Positions 8,037-16,900 of a stretch of 64,000 nucleotides of DNA are shown here, in pieces (within the stretch, counting starts at the first letter, position 1; each line of letters begins with the position of its first letter). The stretch spans positions 62,001-126,000 of the forward strand of contig NZ_CP115844.1 in the NCBI RefSeq assembly GCF_013318015.2, in the 5' to 3' direction. Source of the stretch: Agrobacterium tumefaciens. Lineage in GTDB: Bacteria > Pseudomonadota > Alphaproteobacteria > Rhizobiales > Rhizobiaceae. The notes below the pieces were generated by a model. The model was not told the DNA's origin. It made no database searches and was given only the letters and a program-made list of their open reading frames with translations. The translations under genes and the position numbers were made by a program.

Positions 8037-11000
8037 TTGGCGATTACGCATTTCACCCCCCAGATCATCAGCCGCGGTGAAGGCCGATCGGCAGTTGCCG
8101 CGGCCGCGTATCGTCACACTGCCCGCATGGAGAACGAGCGGGAAGGGCGGGTTGCGGACTTCTCCAACAAGCCCGGTCTTGTCCATAGCGAGTTTGCGCT
8201 ACCGGACGATGCGCCGGACTGGGCACGAGCGCTGAAAGACGGTAAGACACCGGCGCAGTCGTCCGAGGCGTTCTGGAACAAGGTCGAAGCGTTCGAGACG
8301 AGGAAGGACGCGCAGCTCGCCAAGGAATTCGTTCTGGCAGTGCCTATCGAACTTTCGACCGAGCAGAATATCGCGATGATGCGGGACTTCGTATCCTCCG
8401 TCGTGACGGCTCGAGGCCTTGTAGCAGACTGGGTCTATCACGATGCAACGGGCAATCCGCATCTGCATTTGATGACCAGCTTGCGCCCGCTGACCCATGA
8501 CGGGTTCGGGGGAAAGAAGGTCGCAATTCTTGATGAGCACGGACAGCCGCAACGATCGAAGTCCGGTCAGATTCAGTACAAGTTATGGGCTGGCGACAAG
8601 ACCGACTTTCTCGAATTGCGAGATGCCTGGTACTCCATGCAGAACAAGCATCTACGCCTGAACGGCCATGACATTCGCGTCGATGGGCGCTCCTATGCCG
8701 AGCGCGGGATCGGGCTTGTGCCAACGCCGCATATTGGCGTTTCGACCAAAAACATTCAGCGCGAGGCGGAGGCGGAAAGCCGCACTATCGATCTCGATCG
8801 ACTGGCGTTGCATCAGGCCGCACGGCACGAAAACGCGTACCGGATCGAGCAGCGGCCGGAGATCGTGCTCGACGCGATCTCCTGGGAAAAATCGGTTTTC
8901 GACGAGCGTGATATCGCCAGGTATCTTCATCGCTATATTGATGACGCCGGCCAGTTTTCTGACCTGATGGCGCGGATCCTGCAGAGCCCGGAGCTTTCGC
9001 TTCTGGAAGCTGAAGAGGTTGATTTCGCGACCGGCGAAATCCTGCCGAACCGCTACGCCACCCGCGACATGATCCGCATGGAGGCGGACATGGCGGATCA
9101 GGCGCAGCGTCTTTCGGTCGTTTCCGGCTTTGACGTTTCTCGATCGACACGCAGGGAAGTCTTCGCTGCCAACGCCAAGCTTTCCGACGAGCAGAAAGTG
9201 GCGATCGAGCGCATTACCGGTGACGAGCGGTTGTCGCTTGTGGTCGGTCGTGCCGGCGCCGGCAAGACCACGATGATGAAAGCCGCCCGCGAGATTTGGG
9301 AGGCGAATGGCTACAAGGTCGTCGGCGGGGCGCTTGCAGGAAAGGCGGCGGAGGGGCTCGAAAAAGAAGCTGGCATCAAGAGCCGCACCCTGGCGTCGTG
9401 GCAATTGCAGTGGAAGGAAGGCCGGTCTGCGATCGACAACAAGACGGTGTTCGTCATCGACGAAGCGGGCATGGTCGCCTCGCGGCAGATGGCAGAGTTT
9501 GTTTCTGCCATCGATGAGGCGGGAGCCAAACTTGTCCTCGTTGGCGACGCGGACCAGTTGCAGCCGATCGAGGCGGGCGGCGCCTTCCGCAAGCTTGCCG
9601 ACACCATCGGCTATGCCGAGTTGGGTACGATCTGGCGCCAGCGCGAGCAGTGGATGCGTGATGCGTCGATGGATCTTGCGCGCGGCAGAGTCCGAGAAGC
9701 GCTGAGCGCCTATCACGAGAAGGGTCACGTGAAGGAAGCAACCACCAAGGCGGATGCGATCGCTGCCCTGGTCAGAGATTGGATTGCCGACTACGACCCG
9801 GCCCGGTCCAGCCTGATACTCGCCTATATGCGCAAGGACGTCCGGGCGCTCAATGAGCAGGCCCGGGCCGCGTTGCAAGAGCGTGGCATCATCGGGCAGG
9901 GCGCAGAGTTTCGCACCGAGGACGGTATGCGGAATTTCAGTACCGGCGATCAGATCGTTTTCCTGAAAAACGAGAAGTCGCTTGGCGTCATGAACGGCAT
10001 GATCGCCCGCGTCGTGGGAGCCGAGAAGGGCAAGATCGTCGCAGAAGTCGGCGGTGAGGGGCGTGGCCCCGGCACGTCGCGTCGTGTCGAGGTCGATCAG
10101 GCCTTCTATCGCAATATCGATCATGGCTATGCCACCACCATCCACAAGAGTCAGGGCGCGACGGTCGACCGCGTCAAGGTTCTGGCCTCGTCCATGTTCG
10201 ACCGGCATCTTTCCTATGTCGCACTAACCCGCCACCGAGACAGCGTGGAGCTTTACGCGGCGACGCAGGAGTTCGCCCGTTACGCCCGTGTCGATCATGC
10301 GGCCGGCATCACCGGCAAGCTCACTGAGGCTGGGATGGCGAAATTCCGCGAGGGCGATGATGTGAAGCCGACGCCTTACGCCGAGTTGCTGGACGCGGCA
10401 GGTTCGACGCACCGCCTATGGGGCGTCAGTCTGCCCGAGGCGATGGACAAGGGTGGCGTGACCGTTGGCGACGTGGTGACACTGCGCAAGGATGGCACCG
10501 AGGAAGTCGTGATCACCGTGCCGGTCATAGACGAAGTGACAGGAGCAAAAACGTTCGAGGAACGCGTCGGCGAACGCAACGTCTGGACCGCTATCCGCGT
10601 CGGCGACCGCGATCCTGCAGCACGAAACATCGCGGCCACGCATCTTTACACAAAAGGCGGACGCGTCGATCACAGCGCCGGCATTGTCGGCGAATTGGTG
10701 GAAAGTGGAAAGGCTCATTACCGCGAGGATGAGAAGGGCCGCGAAACGCCGTATGCCGATATTTGCACCCCCGATGGCGCGGTTCATCGCGTGTGGGGCG
10801 TTTCATTGCCCATGGCCATCGAGCAGTCGGGGGCTGCGACCGGTGACACCGTTCGCTTGCGGCGCGATGGCGTCGAAGATGTCAATGTCCCGGTGCGCAA
10901 GGTCGATCCAGTGACAGGCAAGACCACGACCACATGGGAGAACGCGCAGCGCAACGTGTGGACGGCTGAGGTGATCGAGACGGTTGCAGTTCGTGCCGCG

Positions 11001-12125
11001 CGGATCGAGACAGCCGCGCAACAGCCTGAGCAGTCGAAGCTCCCGGGTCAGCTTGCCGCCCGTATGTCCCGCTCCGGCGCGAAGACGACGACGCTCGACT
11101 TTGCGGGCTCGCGCCACTACGGCCAGGCGCTTGATTACGCCAACAATAGAGGCTTGTATGGGCTTCGGGTTGCCAGGGCGCTCGCCAGGGATCAGGCTCG
11201 CTGGATCAAGATTCAGCGTGACAGGATCGCAGCAGCAGGCGCGAAGCTTTCGCAATTCATCGAGCGCTTCGGCCAACACCAGCCGATTGGCCAGACCGTT
11301 TCGAACCGGGCTGCCATGGCGGCAGCGCCCAGCCGGCCCTGGCTGCGCGGTATCGCGACCTGGGCGAGTTCCATCAAGCAAGCTGTGGAGACAAAAGTGC
11401 AAGGCGATGCGACCCTCACCGTTCATTGGACCAAAATCAATGAGCGCATGAAGTTCATCTACGAGAAGCCGGATGAGGCGATGAAGGCAATGAATCTTGC
11501 CCCAGCCCTGAACGGTAACGATGCGACCGCCAAGGCTGCACAGGACCGCATTATCAACCAGCTCGCCACCAACCCAGAGGCGTATGGGGCGATCAAGGGG
11601 AAGACCGGCCTGCTGGCGTCCACTGCGTCCAAGGTTCAGCGACAAAATGCATTGGGCCATGTCGATCCGTTGGCGAAGTCGATCAAGGACTATGTCCGCA
11701 TCCGTGCCGAAGTGCAGGAGCTTCACACCGGCACCCTTCGACAGGAGCGAGATCGCCAGCGCGTCGACGTGCCATCGATCTCGAGCAATGCCAACCACAC
11801 CCTCGAGCGCATCCGCGACGCCATCGACCGCAACGACCTGCATTCGCAGCTCGGCTTTGCGCACTCTGATCGGATCGTTCGGGCCGAGATCGAGGAATTG
11901 AACAAGGCGCTCGATGAAAAGTTCGGTGCGAACGCCTTCAGCAGCGCCGAGCCGCAGGGCAGGAAGTTTGATGCGGCCGCCGCGAAAGTCACCCCTGACG
12001 ATCACGGCAAGCTCGCTCAGTCCTGGCCGCTGTTCCACGCGGCGCAGAAGGTGGCCGCTCATCAGAAGGAGCAGGCACAGGCGCAGGCGAGGACGCAGGT
12101 GCAGAAGCCGGGGATGACCCGTTGA
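8037..12125 (+). CDS. traA: TraA, relaxase-helicase (MOBQ type)
   Basis: A 1362-residue bifunctional enzyme that nicks oriT and unwinds the transferred strand. I place the start at the TTG at 8037, giving the family N-terminus MAITHFTPQIISRGEGRSAV; Tyr25 in AAAAYRH is the likely nucleophile and YHDATGNPHLHLM (about residues 134-146) the metal-binding histidine motif. The RecD-like helicase has Walker A GRAGAGKTT near residue 405, FVIDEAGM, and a C-terminal ATTIHKSQG motif. After the helicase come two tandem copies of a roughly 105-residue domain (about 752-980) and a long helical tail. It is longer than the about 1100-residue pTi TraA. Its stop overlaps the traF start. Confidence 0.95.
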   Translation: MAITHFTPQIISRGEGRSAVAAAAYRHTARMENEREGRVADFSNKPGLVHSEFALPDDAPDWARALKDGKTPAQSSEAFWNKVEAFETRKDAQLAKEFVLAVPIELSTEQNIAMMRDFVSSVVTARGLVADWVYHDATGNPHLHLMTSLRPLTHDGFGGKKVAILDEHGQPQRSKSGQIQYKLWAGDKTDFLELRDAWYSMQNKHLRLNGHDIRVDGRSYAERGIGLVPTPHIGVSTKNIQREAEAESRTIDLDRLALHQAARHENAYRIEQRPEIVLDAISWEKSVFDERDIARYLHRYIDDAGQFSDLMARILQSPELSLLEAEEVDFATGEILPNRYATRDMIRMEADMADQAQRLSVVSGFDVSRSTRREVFAANAKLSDEQKVAIERITGDERLSLVVGRAGAGKTTMMKAAREIWEANGYKVVGGALAGKAAEGLEKEAGIKSRTLASWQLQWKEGRSAIDNKTVFVIDEAGMVASRQMAEFVSAIDEAGAKLVLVGDADQLQPIEAGGAFRKLADTIGYAELGTIWRQREQWMRDASMDLARGRVREALSAYHEKGHVKEATTKADAIAALVRDWIADYDPARSSLILAYMRKDVRALNEQARAALQERGIIGQGAEFRTEDGMRNFSTGDQIVFLKNEKSLGVMNGMIARVVGAEKGKIVAEVGGEGRGPGTSRRVEVDQAFYRNIDHGYATTIHKSQGATVDRVKVLASSMFDRHLSYVALTRHRDSVELYAATQEFARYARVDHAAGITGKLTEAGMAKFREGDDVKPTPYAELLDAAGSTHRLWGVSLPEAMDKGGVTVGDVVTLRKDGTEEVVITVPVIDEVTGAKTFEERVGERNVWTAIRVGDRDPAARNIAATHLYTKGGRVDHSAGIVGELVESGKAHYREDEKGRETPYADICTPDGAVHRVWGVSLPMAIEQSGAATGDTVRLRRDGVEDVNVPVRKVDPVTGKTTTTWENAQRNVWTAEVIETVAVRAARIETAAQQPEQSKLPGQLAARMSRSGAKTTTLDFAGSRHYGQALDYANNRGLYGLRVARALARDQARWIKIQRDRIAAAGAKLSQFIERFGQHQPIGQTVSNRAAMAAAPSRPWLRGIATWASSIKQAVETKVQGDATLTVHWTKINERMKFIYEKPDEAMKAMNLAPALNGNDATAKAAQDRIINQLATNPEAYGAIKGKTGLLASTASKVQRQNALGHVDPLAKSIKDYVRIRAEVQELHTGTLRQERDRQRVDVPSISSNANHTLERIRDAIDRNDLHSQLGFAHSDRIVRAEIEELNKALDEKFGANAFSSAEPQGRKFDAAAAKVTPDDHGKLAQSWPLFHAAQKVAAHQKEQAQAQARTQVQKPGMTR
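10290..10980 (+). repeat. tandem duplicated domain inside traA
   Basis: Two consecutive protein units align by eye: each begins DHAAGITGKL or DHSAGIVGEL, continues with TPYAE or TPYAD, then the near-identical HRLWGVSLPEAM or HRVWGVSLPMAI, VGDVVTLRKDG or TGDTVRLRRDG, and ends RNVWTA. They are divergent in DNA, so the duplication is old. The unit is probably a small DNA- or protein-binding accessory domain of large relaxases. Confidence 0.75.
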
Positions 12126-12655
12126 ACGCCCGCCGCAACGCCTTCGTTATCCTTGGCGCCGGGGCCGTATTGATCGGCGGCATCGCTGCCACATTTGCCC
12201 TTGGCGGCTACCGCATCAATTTTACGCCCTCGTACAATCTCGGTCTCTGGCAAATCGTCACTGTGGATCGAGAGGTCAAGACAGGGGATCGCATATTCAT
12301 TTGCCCGCCCGACGGCGAAGTCGTGTCCTTGGCACTTGAACGACATTATCTGCCACGAGGTCTTTGTGCCTCCGGGAGCGGTCCGCTCATCAAGACTGTC
12401 GCGGCGACGGCCGGCCAATCGGTGGAAATTGACGGCCAAGTCATCGTTGACGGACATCCTCTTCATTCATCCCGCGTCCTCAAGGCCGACGCAGAAGGAC
12501 GGCCCATGCCGGTCTATGCAGGCGGCACCATTCCCAAGGGTGAGGTTTTCCTGCATTCCGAATTTGTTGGTTCATATGACTCGAGATATTTTGGCCCGCT
12601 CCCGTCCGACGGCATCCTTGGCCTCGCGCGAGAAATTCTCACCTTCTCCCCGTAA
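12122..12655 (+). CDS. traF: TraF, conjugal-transfer S26-type signal peptidase
   Basis: A 177-residue protein with an N-terminal membrane anchor (AFVILGAGAVLIGGIAATFAL) and the S26 peptidase layout: the candidate catalytic Ser is in NFTPSYNLGLW and the Lys in GPLIKTVAAT. In the RP4/Ti family TraF processes the pilin into a cyclic form. It starts with a TTG that overlaps the TGA stop of traA, so it is translationally coupled; its 3' end overlaps traB by 80 nt. Confidence 0.9.
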   Translation: MNARRNAFVILGAGAVLIGGIAATFALGGYRINFTPSYNLGLWQIVTVDREVKTGDRIFICPPDGEVVSLALERHYLPRGLCASGSGPLIKTVAATAGQSVEIDGQVIVDGHPLHSSRVLKADAEGRPMPVYAGGTIPKGEVFLHSEFVGSYDSRYFGPLPSDGILGLAREILTFSP

Positions 12656-13799
12656 TCTGGCAATCAGCGCAGCGTTTGTCGCCGGTGGCGTCGTCACCGG
12701 TACGATCGGCTGGAGCGGCCATGCGCTTATGCTCCCGATTGGCGTTGCCTTCGCGGCGCTATGGGCATTCGCGCCCAGGCGGACCGTGGCAGCGCTTGTA
12801 GCAGCCGGCCATTTTCTAGGAGCGTCGCGCGGCCTGCCGGTCGGGACGTCGATCTTCTTTGGCGAACAGCTCGCCATCGGCATTTCGTTCTGGCTCGCGG
12901 CGTCGATCCTGTTTGTCACCGTTCATGCCGCCCTGTGGACGTCAGAGGGCGGGTGGCATCGCCCGTTGCGCTATGCGGTCGCCACTATTCTGATGAGTGT
13001 GCCGCCCTTCGGCATCACCGGCTGGGCCAGTCCGATCACCGCCGCCGGCATCCTGTTTCCGGGCTGGGGCTGGTATGGTCTGGCTGCGATGGCGGTCGGC
13101 CTGGTCGTCATGACCACGAGGTACTGGCCGACCGCAGCGCTCGTCCTGGGAGGATTTTACGCTTGGTCCGCTACATCGTGGACCGCGCCTACAGTGCCTG
13201 ATGGCTGGGCAGGGATCAACACGCAGTTCAAGTTTACCACAGCCGGACAATATGCCGACTACCCCCAACATCTCGAGACAATCGGAATGGTCAGGCAGGC
13301 CGTGGGGCAGGGGGCGTCGGTCGTTGTCCTGCCCGAGAGTGCCTTTGGATTGTGGAGCCGCACCACGGAGAGCCTATGGCGACGCGAGCTAGCCGGTCTC
13401 GATGCACGAATCATAGGCGGTGCGGCCGTGGTCGATCCCACCGGCTACGACAATGTGATGATGGAGCTGACCCCGAACACATCGCAGGTTCTCTACAGGC
13501 AGCGAATGCCGGTCCCGGTCTCGATGTGGCAGCCGTGGACGTCAGGTGGCGCGCACGCTCAGGTCTTTGGCGGTCCATATGTGGTGATTGACGGGAGACG
13601 CGCGGCGCCACTCATCTGCTACGAGCTGCTTTTGGTCTGGCCTGTCCTGCAATCCATGATGTACGAGCCCGATATGATTGTGGCTGTCGGCAATGGCTGG
13701 TGGACGGGCGGCTCCAACATCGTTTCCATCCTGAAGGCGAGCGGGGAGGCTTGGGCCTCGCTTTTCGATATCCCGCTGGTAATGGCATTCAACGAGTAA
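12576..13799 (+). CDS. traB: TraB, conjugal transfer protein with nitrilase-like domain
   Basis: A 407-residue protein. I start it at the ATG at 12576 (MTRDILARSRPTASL); the longer frame upstream runs through traF. The N-terminal half has about six hydrophobic segments (for example NLAISAAFVAGGVV, AAAILFPG-type and MAVGLVVMTT regions). The C-terminal half resembles the carbon-nitrogen hydrolase fold of apolipoprotein N-acyltransferases: VVVLPESAFGLW (Glu) and PLICYELLLVWP (Cys). TraB of Ti plasmids increases transfer efficiency; its reaction is not established. Confidence 0.9.
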   Translation: MTRDILARSRPTASLASREKFSPSPRNLAISAAFVAGGVVTGTIGWSGHALMLPIGVAFAALWAFAPRRTVAALVAAGHFLGASRGLPVGTSIFFGEQLAIGISFWLAASILFVTVHAALWTSEGGWHRPLRYAVATILMSVPPFGITGWASPITAAGILFPGWGWYGLAAMAVGLVVMTTRYWPTAALVLGGFYAWSATSWTAPTVPDGWAGINTQFKFTTAGQYADYPQHLETIGMVRQAVGQGASVVVLPESAFGLWSRTTESLWRRELAGLDARIIGGAAVVDPTGYDNVMMELTPNTSQVLYRQRMPVPVSMWQPWTSGGAHAQVFGGPYVVIDGRRAAPLICYELLLVWPVLQSMMYEPDMIVAVGNGWWTGGSNIVSILKASGEAWASLFDIPLVMAFNE

Positions 13800-13812
13800 G
13801 GAAGGATCCGCC

Positions 13813-14520
13813 ATGATCGATGCCGCATTCATTAAACAGTGTGCCGATCCGAGGCTGAGCGTCGAAATCGTTCAGCAGTTCGTGCAAGAGATCGGTGTGA
13901 CTGACCCCCTCCAGGTCACCGTAAAAAGCGGTAACCGCACCTTCGCCGTGCCGAAGCCGAAAACTGTCGAGGAGGCCAAGGACCTCACCAAACAGTATCT
14001 CGGCCAGGCCGTCGTTCGCGTTGGCCTCACGCAATATCCCGCTGGATATGGCATCCAGAACGCCGATGAGCTGAACATGAACCTGTTCGAACCTTGCGAA
14101 AATCTCCGCATGGGAACCGCACTGTTCAGCAAGGTCTACCGCATCGTAACGAAGTGGTACGGCAATCCACGGCCCGAGGCATTTGAGGACGCGATGCTTT
14201 CCTATGCCAGCGGATATTTCGAGGGGCAGAACGTGTTCAAGACGAAAGACCCAGGCGATGTCGCCGTGTGGAAGCCTGCGCCGGCGGCGCAGCTCGCCGC
14301 CGCGCAAGCGAGGATCACCGGCGGAGTCGTTCCGCCGTCATCTGCCGATCCGATAAGCGAGGCCATGGCCGCAGCGCCGGAAAGTGGTGGCCAAGTTCCG
14401 ACTGAGAAGGAGCGTTCCGAACAGCTGCCTAGCGAGCAAGTCCCCAATCGCGCACCAATGCGTATCAATCTGACCGGTATCAAGACCCACAACGTGGAAC
14501 CGGGCGCGCCGGCACGATGA
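13813..14520 (+). CDS. traH: TraH, transglycosylase-like conjugal transfer protein
   Basis: A 235-residue protein with a good ribosome-binding site (AAGGA) 13 nt after traB. The first 155 residues follow TraH of rhizobial plasmids (IKQCADPRLSVEIVQQFVQE at the start, YGIQNADELNMNLFEPCENL in the middle, SYASGYFEGQN later), related to VirB1-type lytic transglycosylases that locally open peptidoglycan; the C-terminal 80 residues are low in order and Pro/Ala-rich. It closes the traA-F-B-H operon. In many Ti/Sym plasmids traR and traM follow here; in this window a decayed nodQ relic and the peptide cluster follow. Confidence 0.88.
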   Translation: MIDAAFIKQCADPRLSVEIVQQFVQEIGVTDPLQVTVKSGNRTFAVPKPKTVEEAKDLTKQYLGQAVVRVGLTQYPAGYGIQNADELNMNLFEPCENLRMGTALFSKVYRIVTKWYGNPRPEAFEDAMLSYASGYFEGQNVFKTKDPGDVAVWKPAPAAQLAAAQARITGGVVPPSSADPISEAMAAAPESGGQVPTEKERSEQLPSEQVPNRAPMRINLTGIKTHNVEPGAPAR

Positions 14521-14765
14521 GCGGCTACGTTGGTTCTTCTGTCGAGCTTTGTGCGGTGCAGTGTAACCGGTATTCCAATCCCACGATTGCTGCTTATAGG
14601 ATTCCCTCATCATACGTGGGGGGACAATCTTTCTTAGCAAAGATATTGTGGTCCCCTAACCCTTAAAATTGACCAAAAAATCAAACTAATATGCGAGTTT
14701 CTTGAAACTAAGAACGCGCACCGAAAACGGCCGGTCCGACGCTTGCCTAGCTTCACCTGTACATC
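14521..14765 (+). other. intergenic stretch after traH with imperfect hairpin
   Basis: No gene. An imperfect inverted repeat at about 14620-14660 (GGGGACAATCTTT against AAAGATATTGTGGTCCCC) could form a long stem and may end the tra operon, although no clear T-run follows on the plus strand. Base composition becomes visibly more AT-rich from here on, marking the change from the tra block to the peptide cluster. Confidence 0.35.
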
Positions 14766-15420
14766 TTAGAAGTATGCGCGCTCGCGAAGCCACGATTCCA
14801 TCGTCCAAGCAAGTTCGTCGGCAGACATTAAAGACGCTTGTAAGTGGATATCTGGATGCTCGGGTGGCTCGTAGATAGACGCAATTGCAGTGAAATTGGC
14901 GATCTCACCGCGAAGTGCCTCCGCGTAAAGATCTTCCGGATCCCGCCTTTGACAGGAGTATCGACGAACACTTCAACGAACTCACCGGGCCCCAAAAGTT
15001 CCCGCGCCAACTTTCGTTCGGCACGAAGGAGCGATGAGACGCACAATAACGGTCAGACCACCGTCGATCATCAAGGACGCGACCTCAGCCACCATCCGTA
15101 TATTTTCAATTCGCTCTAAGTCGCTGAAGCCTAGATCTCGATTCAAACCAAGCCGGATGTTTCGCCGTCAATTAGATAGGTTAGCCGGCCTGCTGCATGA
15201 AGACTTGCTTCAAGGATATTGCCTATGGTCGATTTGCCTGCTCCGGAAAGACGAGTCAGCCGGGTCGCGACAGGTCTTTGGTTTGTAAGCGCCGCGCGCT
15301 GCTCCTTCGCAATTCGACAGAGAATGCTTAAGAATATTTTTTGGAGGCTGGAGGAGAGAAAGTTTCATGCGAGCACCAATCGACACGTTTATGATTTACA
15401 AATACAGACCAATGCAGCCC
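14766..15420 (-). pseudogene. decayed C-terminal part of nodQ/cysNC (APS kinase)
   Basis: Reading the minus strand in all three frames gives consecutive pieces of an APS kinase in the right order: SIGARMKLSLL (end of the CysN part), RLSGAGKSTIGNILEASLHA (P-loop), [40 protein letters not shown], then in another frame LYAEALRGEIANFTAIASIY and a stop at 14766-14768. They align block by block with the intact CysN-CysC at 57170-59083 but are diverged from it. At least two frameshifts and an in-frame stop make it non-functional. It marks an older sulfate-activation gene at the left edge of the peptide cluster. Confidence 0.85.
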
Positions 15421-15495
15421 GACCCATGACCACCAAGCTCGATTCTTCTGACCGCGGTTGAAAGCTTGTCCAGAGACGGCAGAAGCCAACAGGCT

Positions 15496-16218
15496 CTACC
15501 TAAGCACGAAGCCCTTTATGAGTTCTTCTCGAAGTTCAAATAGGGTGCCGGATTGATAGAAATGCCCTCCCTTCATTGGCACAAAGTCACATCGACCATC
15601 GGTAACGTTGCGCCAATCGTGGATATCCGAGCGCTGGAGGAATTCATCACTGTCCCCTGAGCAAACAATAATGGGGCATGATAGTTTAAGACCTTCTCGC
15701 GGAGCATAGTCATCGATTAAGCTAATATCGGAACTAAATATTGTCTCGAAGATGGACATGAAGTCGGCGTGTTCAGAAAGCTCTAACGGAATGCCACCGA
15801 GCGAAATGATGTGATCTGTCAAGCTCCCTTTAATTGCTCGTCGTCCCGAGCCTGGCGCACCGCATCCAGAAACCAGGAGATAGGCTACCGAGAGTCCAGA
15901 TTGCTCTAAAATGTAGGCAACTTCGGTGGCTATAAGAGACCCCATGCTGTGGCCAGCGAGATAAACCGGCCCACGGCGCCACTTTAAGATTGAGTCTGCA
16001 ATAGCAACAGCGCATTCAGAAATTGAATTGGCAAAAGGCTCCATAAAGCGATAGCCGCGGCCGGGGAGTTCTGCACAGTAAAACGAAAATTGAGACTCTT
16101 TCGCAGGCCATTCACGAAAGTAAGAGGCGCTTCCTCCGGCAAATGGGAAGAGAATTATGGTGGCTTCGCGTTCAATCCCACCGTCCAGTTCGATGAGCCA
16201 CTTATCTACTCTTCGCAT
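15496..16218 (-). CDS. type II thioesterase (alpha/beta hydrolase)
   Basis: A 240-residue protein of the GrsT/SrfAD family. It has LFPFAGGSASYF near the N-terminus (oxyanion region), the nucleophile elbow GHSMGS with Ser91, an Asp in CSGDSDEF (about 189-191) and His219 in GGHFY. Such enzymes act in trans to remove wrong or stalled acyl groups from carrier proteins of nonribosomal peptide synthetases. Because the synthetases in this window lack an ordinary terminal thioesterase, a role in product release cannot be excluded. It follows a small membrane protein gene at 6 nt, so the two form an operon transcribed leftward, at the outer edge of the cluster. Confidence 0.92.
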   Translation of the reverse strand: MRRVDKWLIELDGGIEREATIILFPFAGGSASYFREWPAKESQFSFYCAELPGRGYRFMEPFANSISECAVAIADSILKWRRGPVYLAGHSMGSLIATEVAYILEQSGLSVAYLLVSGCGAPGSGRRAIKGSLTDHIISLGGIPLELSEHADFMSIFETIFSSDISLIDDYAPREGLKLSCPIIVCSGDSDEFLQRSDIHDWRNVTDGRCDFVPMKGGHFYQSGTLFELREELIKGFVLR

Positions 16219-16224
16219 TTTCTC

Positions 16225-16473
16225 TTAAATTCTTGCGGCCTTGTGGTTCTCGGTTGAAACGCCCGCATTTCCGGTCGAGAGACCTGACAACCTTGGCATG
16301 ATAACGAGCCGGACGAAAACAATCGCGAGCGTCGCCGCCCAAAGACACCACCAGAAGGTCTCTATTCCAGCGATGTGTCGTTGCACAAAGAGTTGAAGAG
16401 AATCCAACTGAGCGGGATCGTTACCAACAGTTCCGGGCATTGCAATAATTGGCAATTCTTTGCTGGCATCCAT
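16225..16473 (-). CDS. small single-pass membrane protein, 82 aa, unknown
   Basis: I do not recognise this protein. The first 35 residues are soluble (MDASKELPIIAMPG and so on), followed by one clear membrane helix (TFWWCLWAATLAIVFVRLVI) and a polar, basic tail. It is the first gene of a two-gene leftward operon with the type II thioesterase, 6 nt apart. Tight pairing with a cluster thioesterase suggests a role in the same pathway, perhaps as a membrane anchor for an assembly step, but that is inference only. Confidence 0.65.
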   Translation of the reverse strand: MDASKELPIIAMPGTVGNDPAQLDSLQLFVQRHIAGIETFWWCLWAATLAIVFVRLVIMPRLSGLSTGNAGVSTENHKAARI

Positions 16474-16900
16474 TTCAAAATCCTTCTGAATACCGTAGTG
16501 GGCACGACGTTGCCTAAGAAGGCATTACTAAATCAGATCAACTCGTTCTGGTAAGCTTGATACTCTCGCTTCTTTTCCCCGGTTCAACATCTCGGTGGAT
16601 CCAAACTGGCTACGAAGGGCCACTGGCCGCCAAATGCGGAAAAGCGCCGAGCACTGAGAGTGTTCACGAGGAAGACGACATGGTCTTCAAATTTTTCAAC
16701 CGTATATATCGATACAATCCACCAGTGGTGATAGAGCTAGCAGTTGTACAAGCAGACTGCAAGGATGCAACTCCGATCACGAAAAGCGCGGCACGAAAAT
16801 GCAAAGCCAACGTACAAACTAAATACGATATCCAAACCCGCACTCTGTTTTTTCTATTAAATTCCGCTATTTGCATAACTTCCAATCGAGAGGTGATATT
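16474..16900 (+). other. divergent promoter region, no convincing gene
   Basis: The stretch separates the leftward thioesterase operon from the rightward isopropylmalate-synthase-like gene and must hold promoters for both. A minus-strand frame (16664-16885, 73 codons) has a hydrophobic segment ending in SLQSACTT, reminiscent of a lipoprotein signal, but no good ribosome-binding site is visible. No nod box or tra/lux-box palindrome was recognised. Confidence 0.3.

Noticed and set aside
8652..12062. Minus-strand frames of 518 and 419 codons
   Set aside because: They run opposite traA, which shows relaxase and helicase motifs; no ribosome-binding sites or recognisable products on the minus strand.
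12195..12575. N-terminal extension of traB by 127 codons
   Set aside because: It lies entirely in another frame of traF; the ATG at 12576 gives the usual TraB length and N-terminal helices.
16664..16885. Small minus-strand frame with a hydrophobic segment and SLQSACTT (possible lipoprotein)
   Set aside because: The residue at -3 of the would-be lipobox is Gln, there is no good ribosome-binding site, and it lies in a divergent promoter region.
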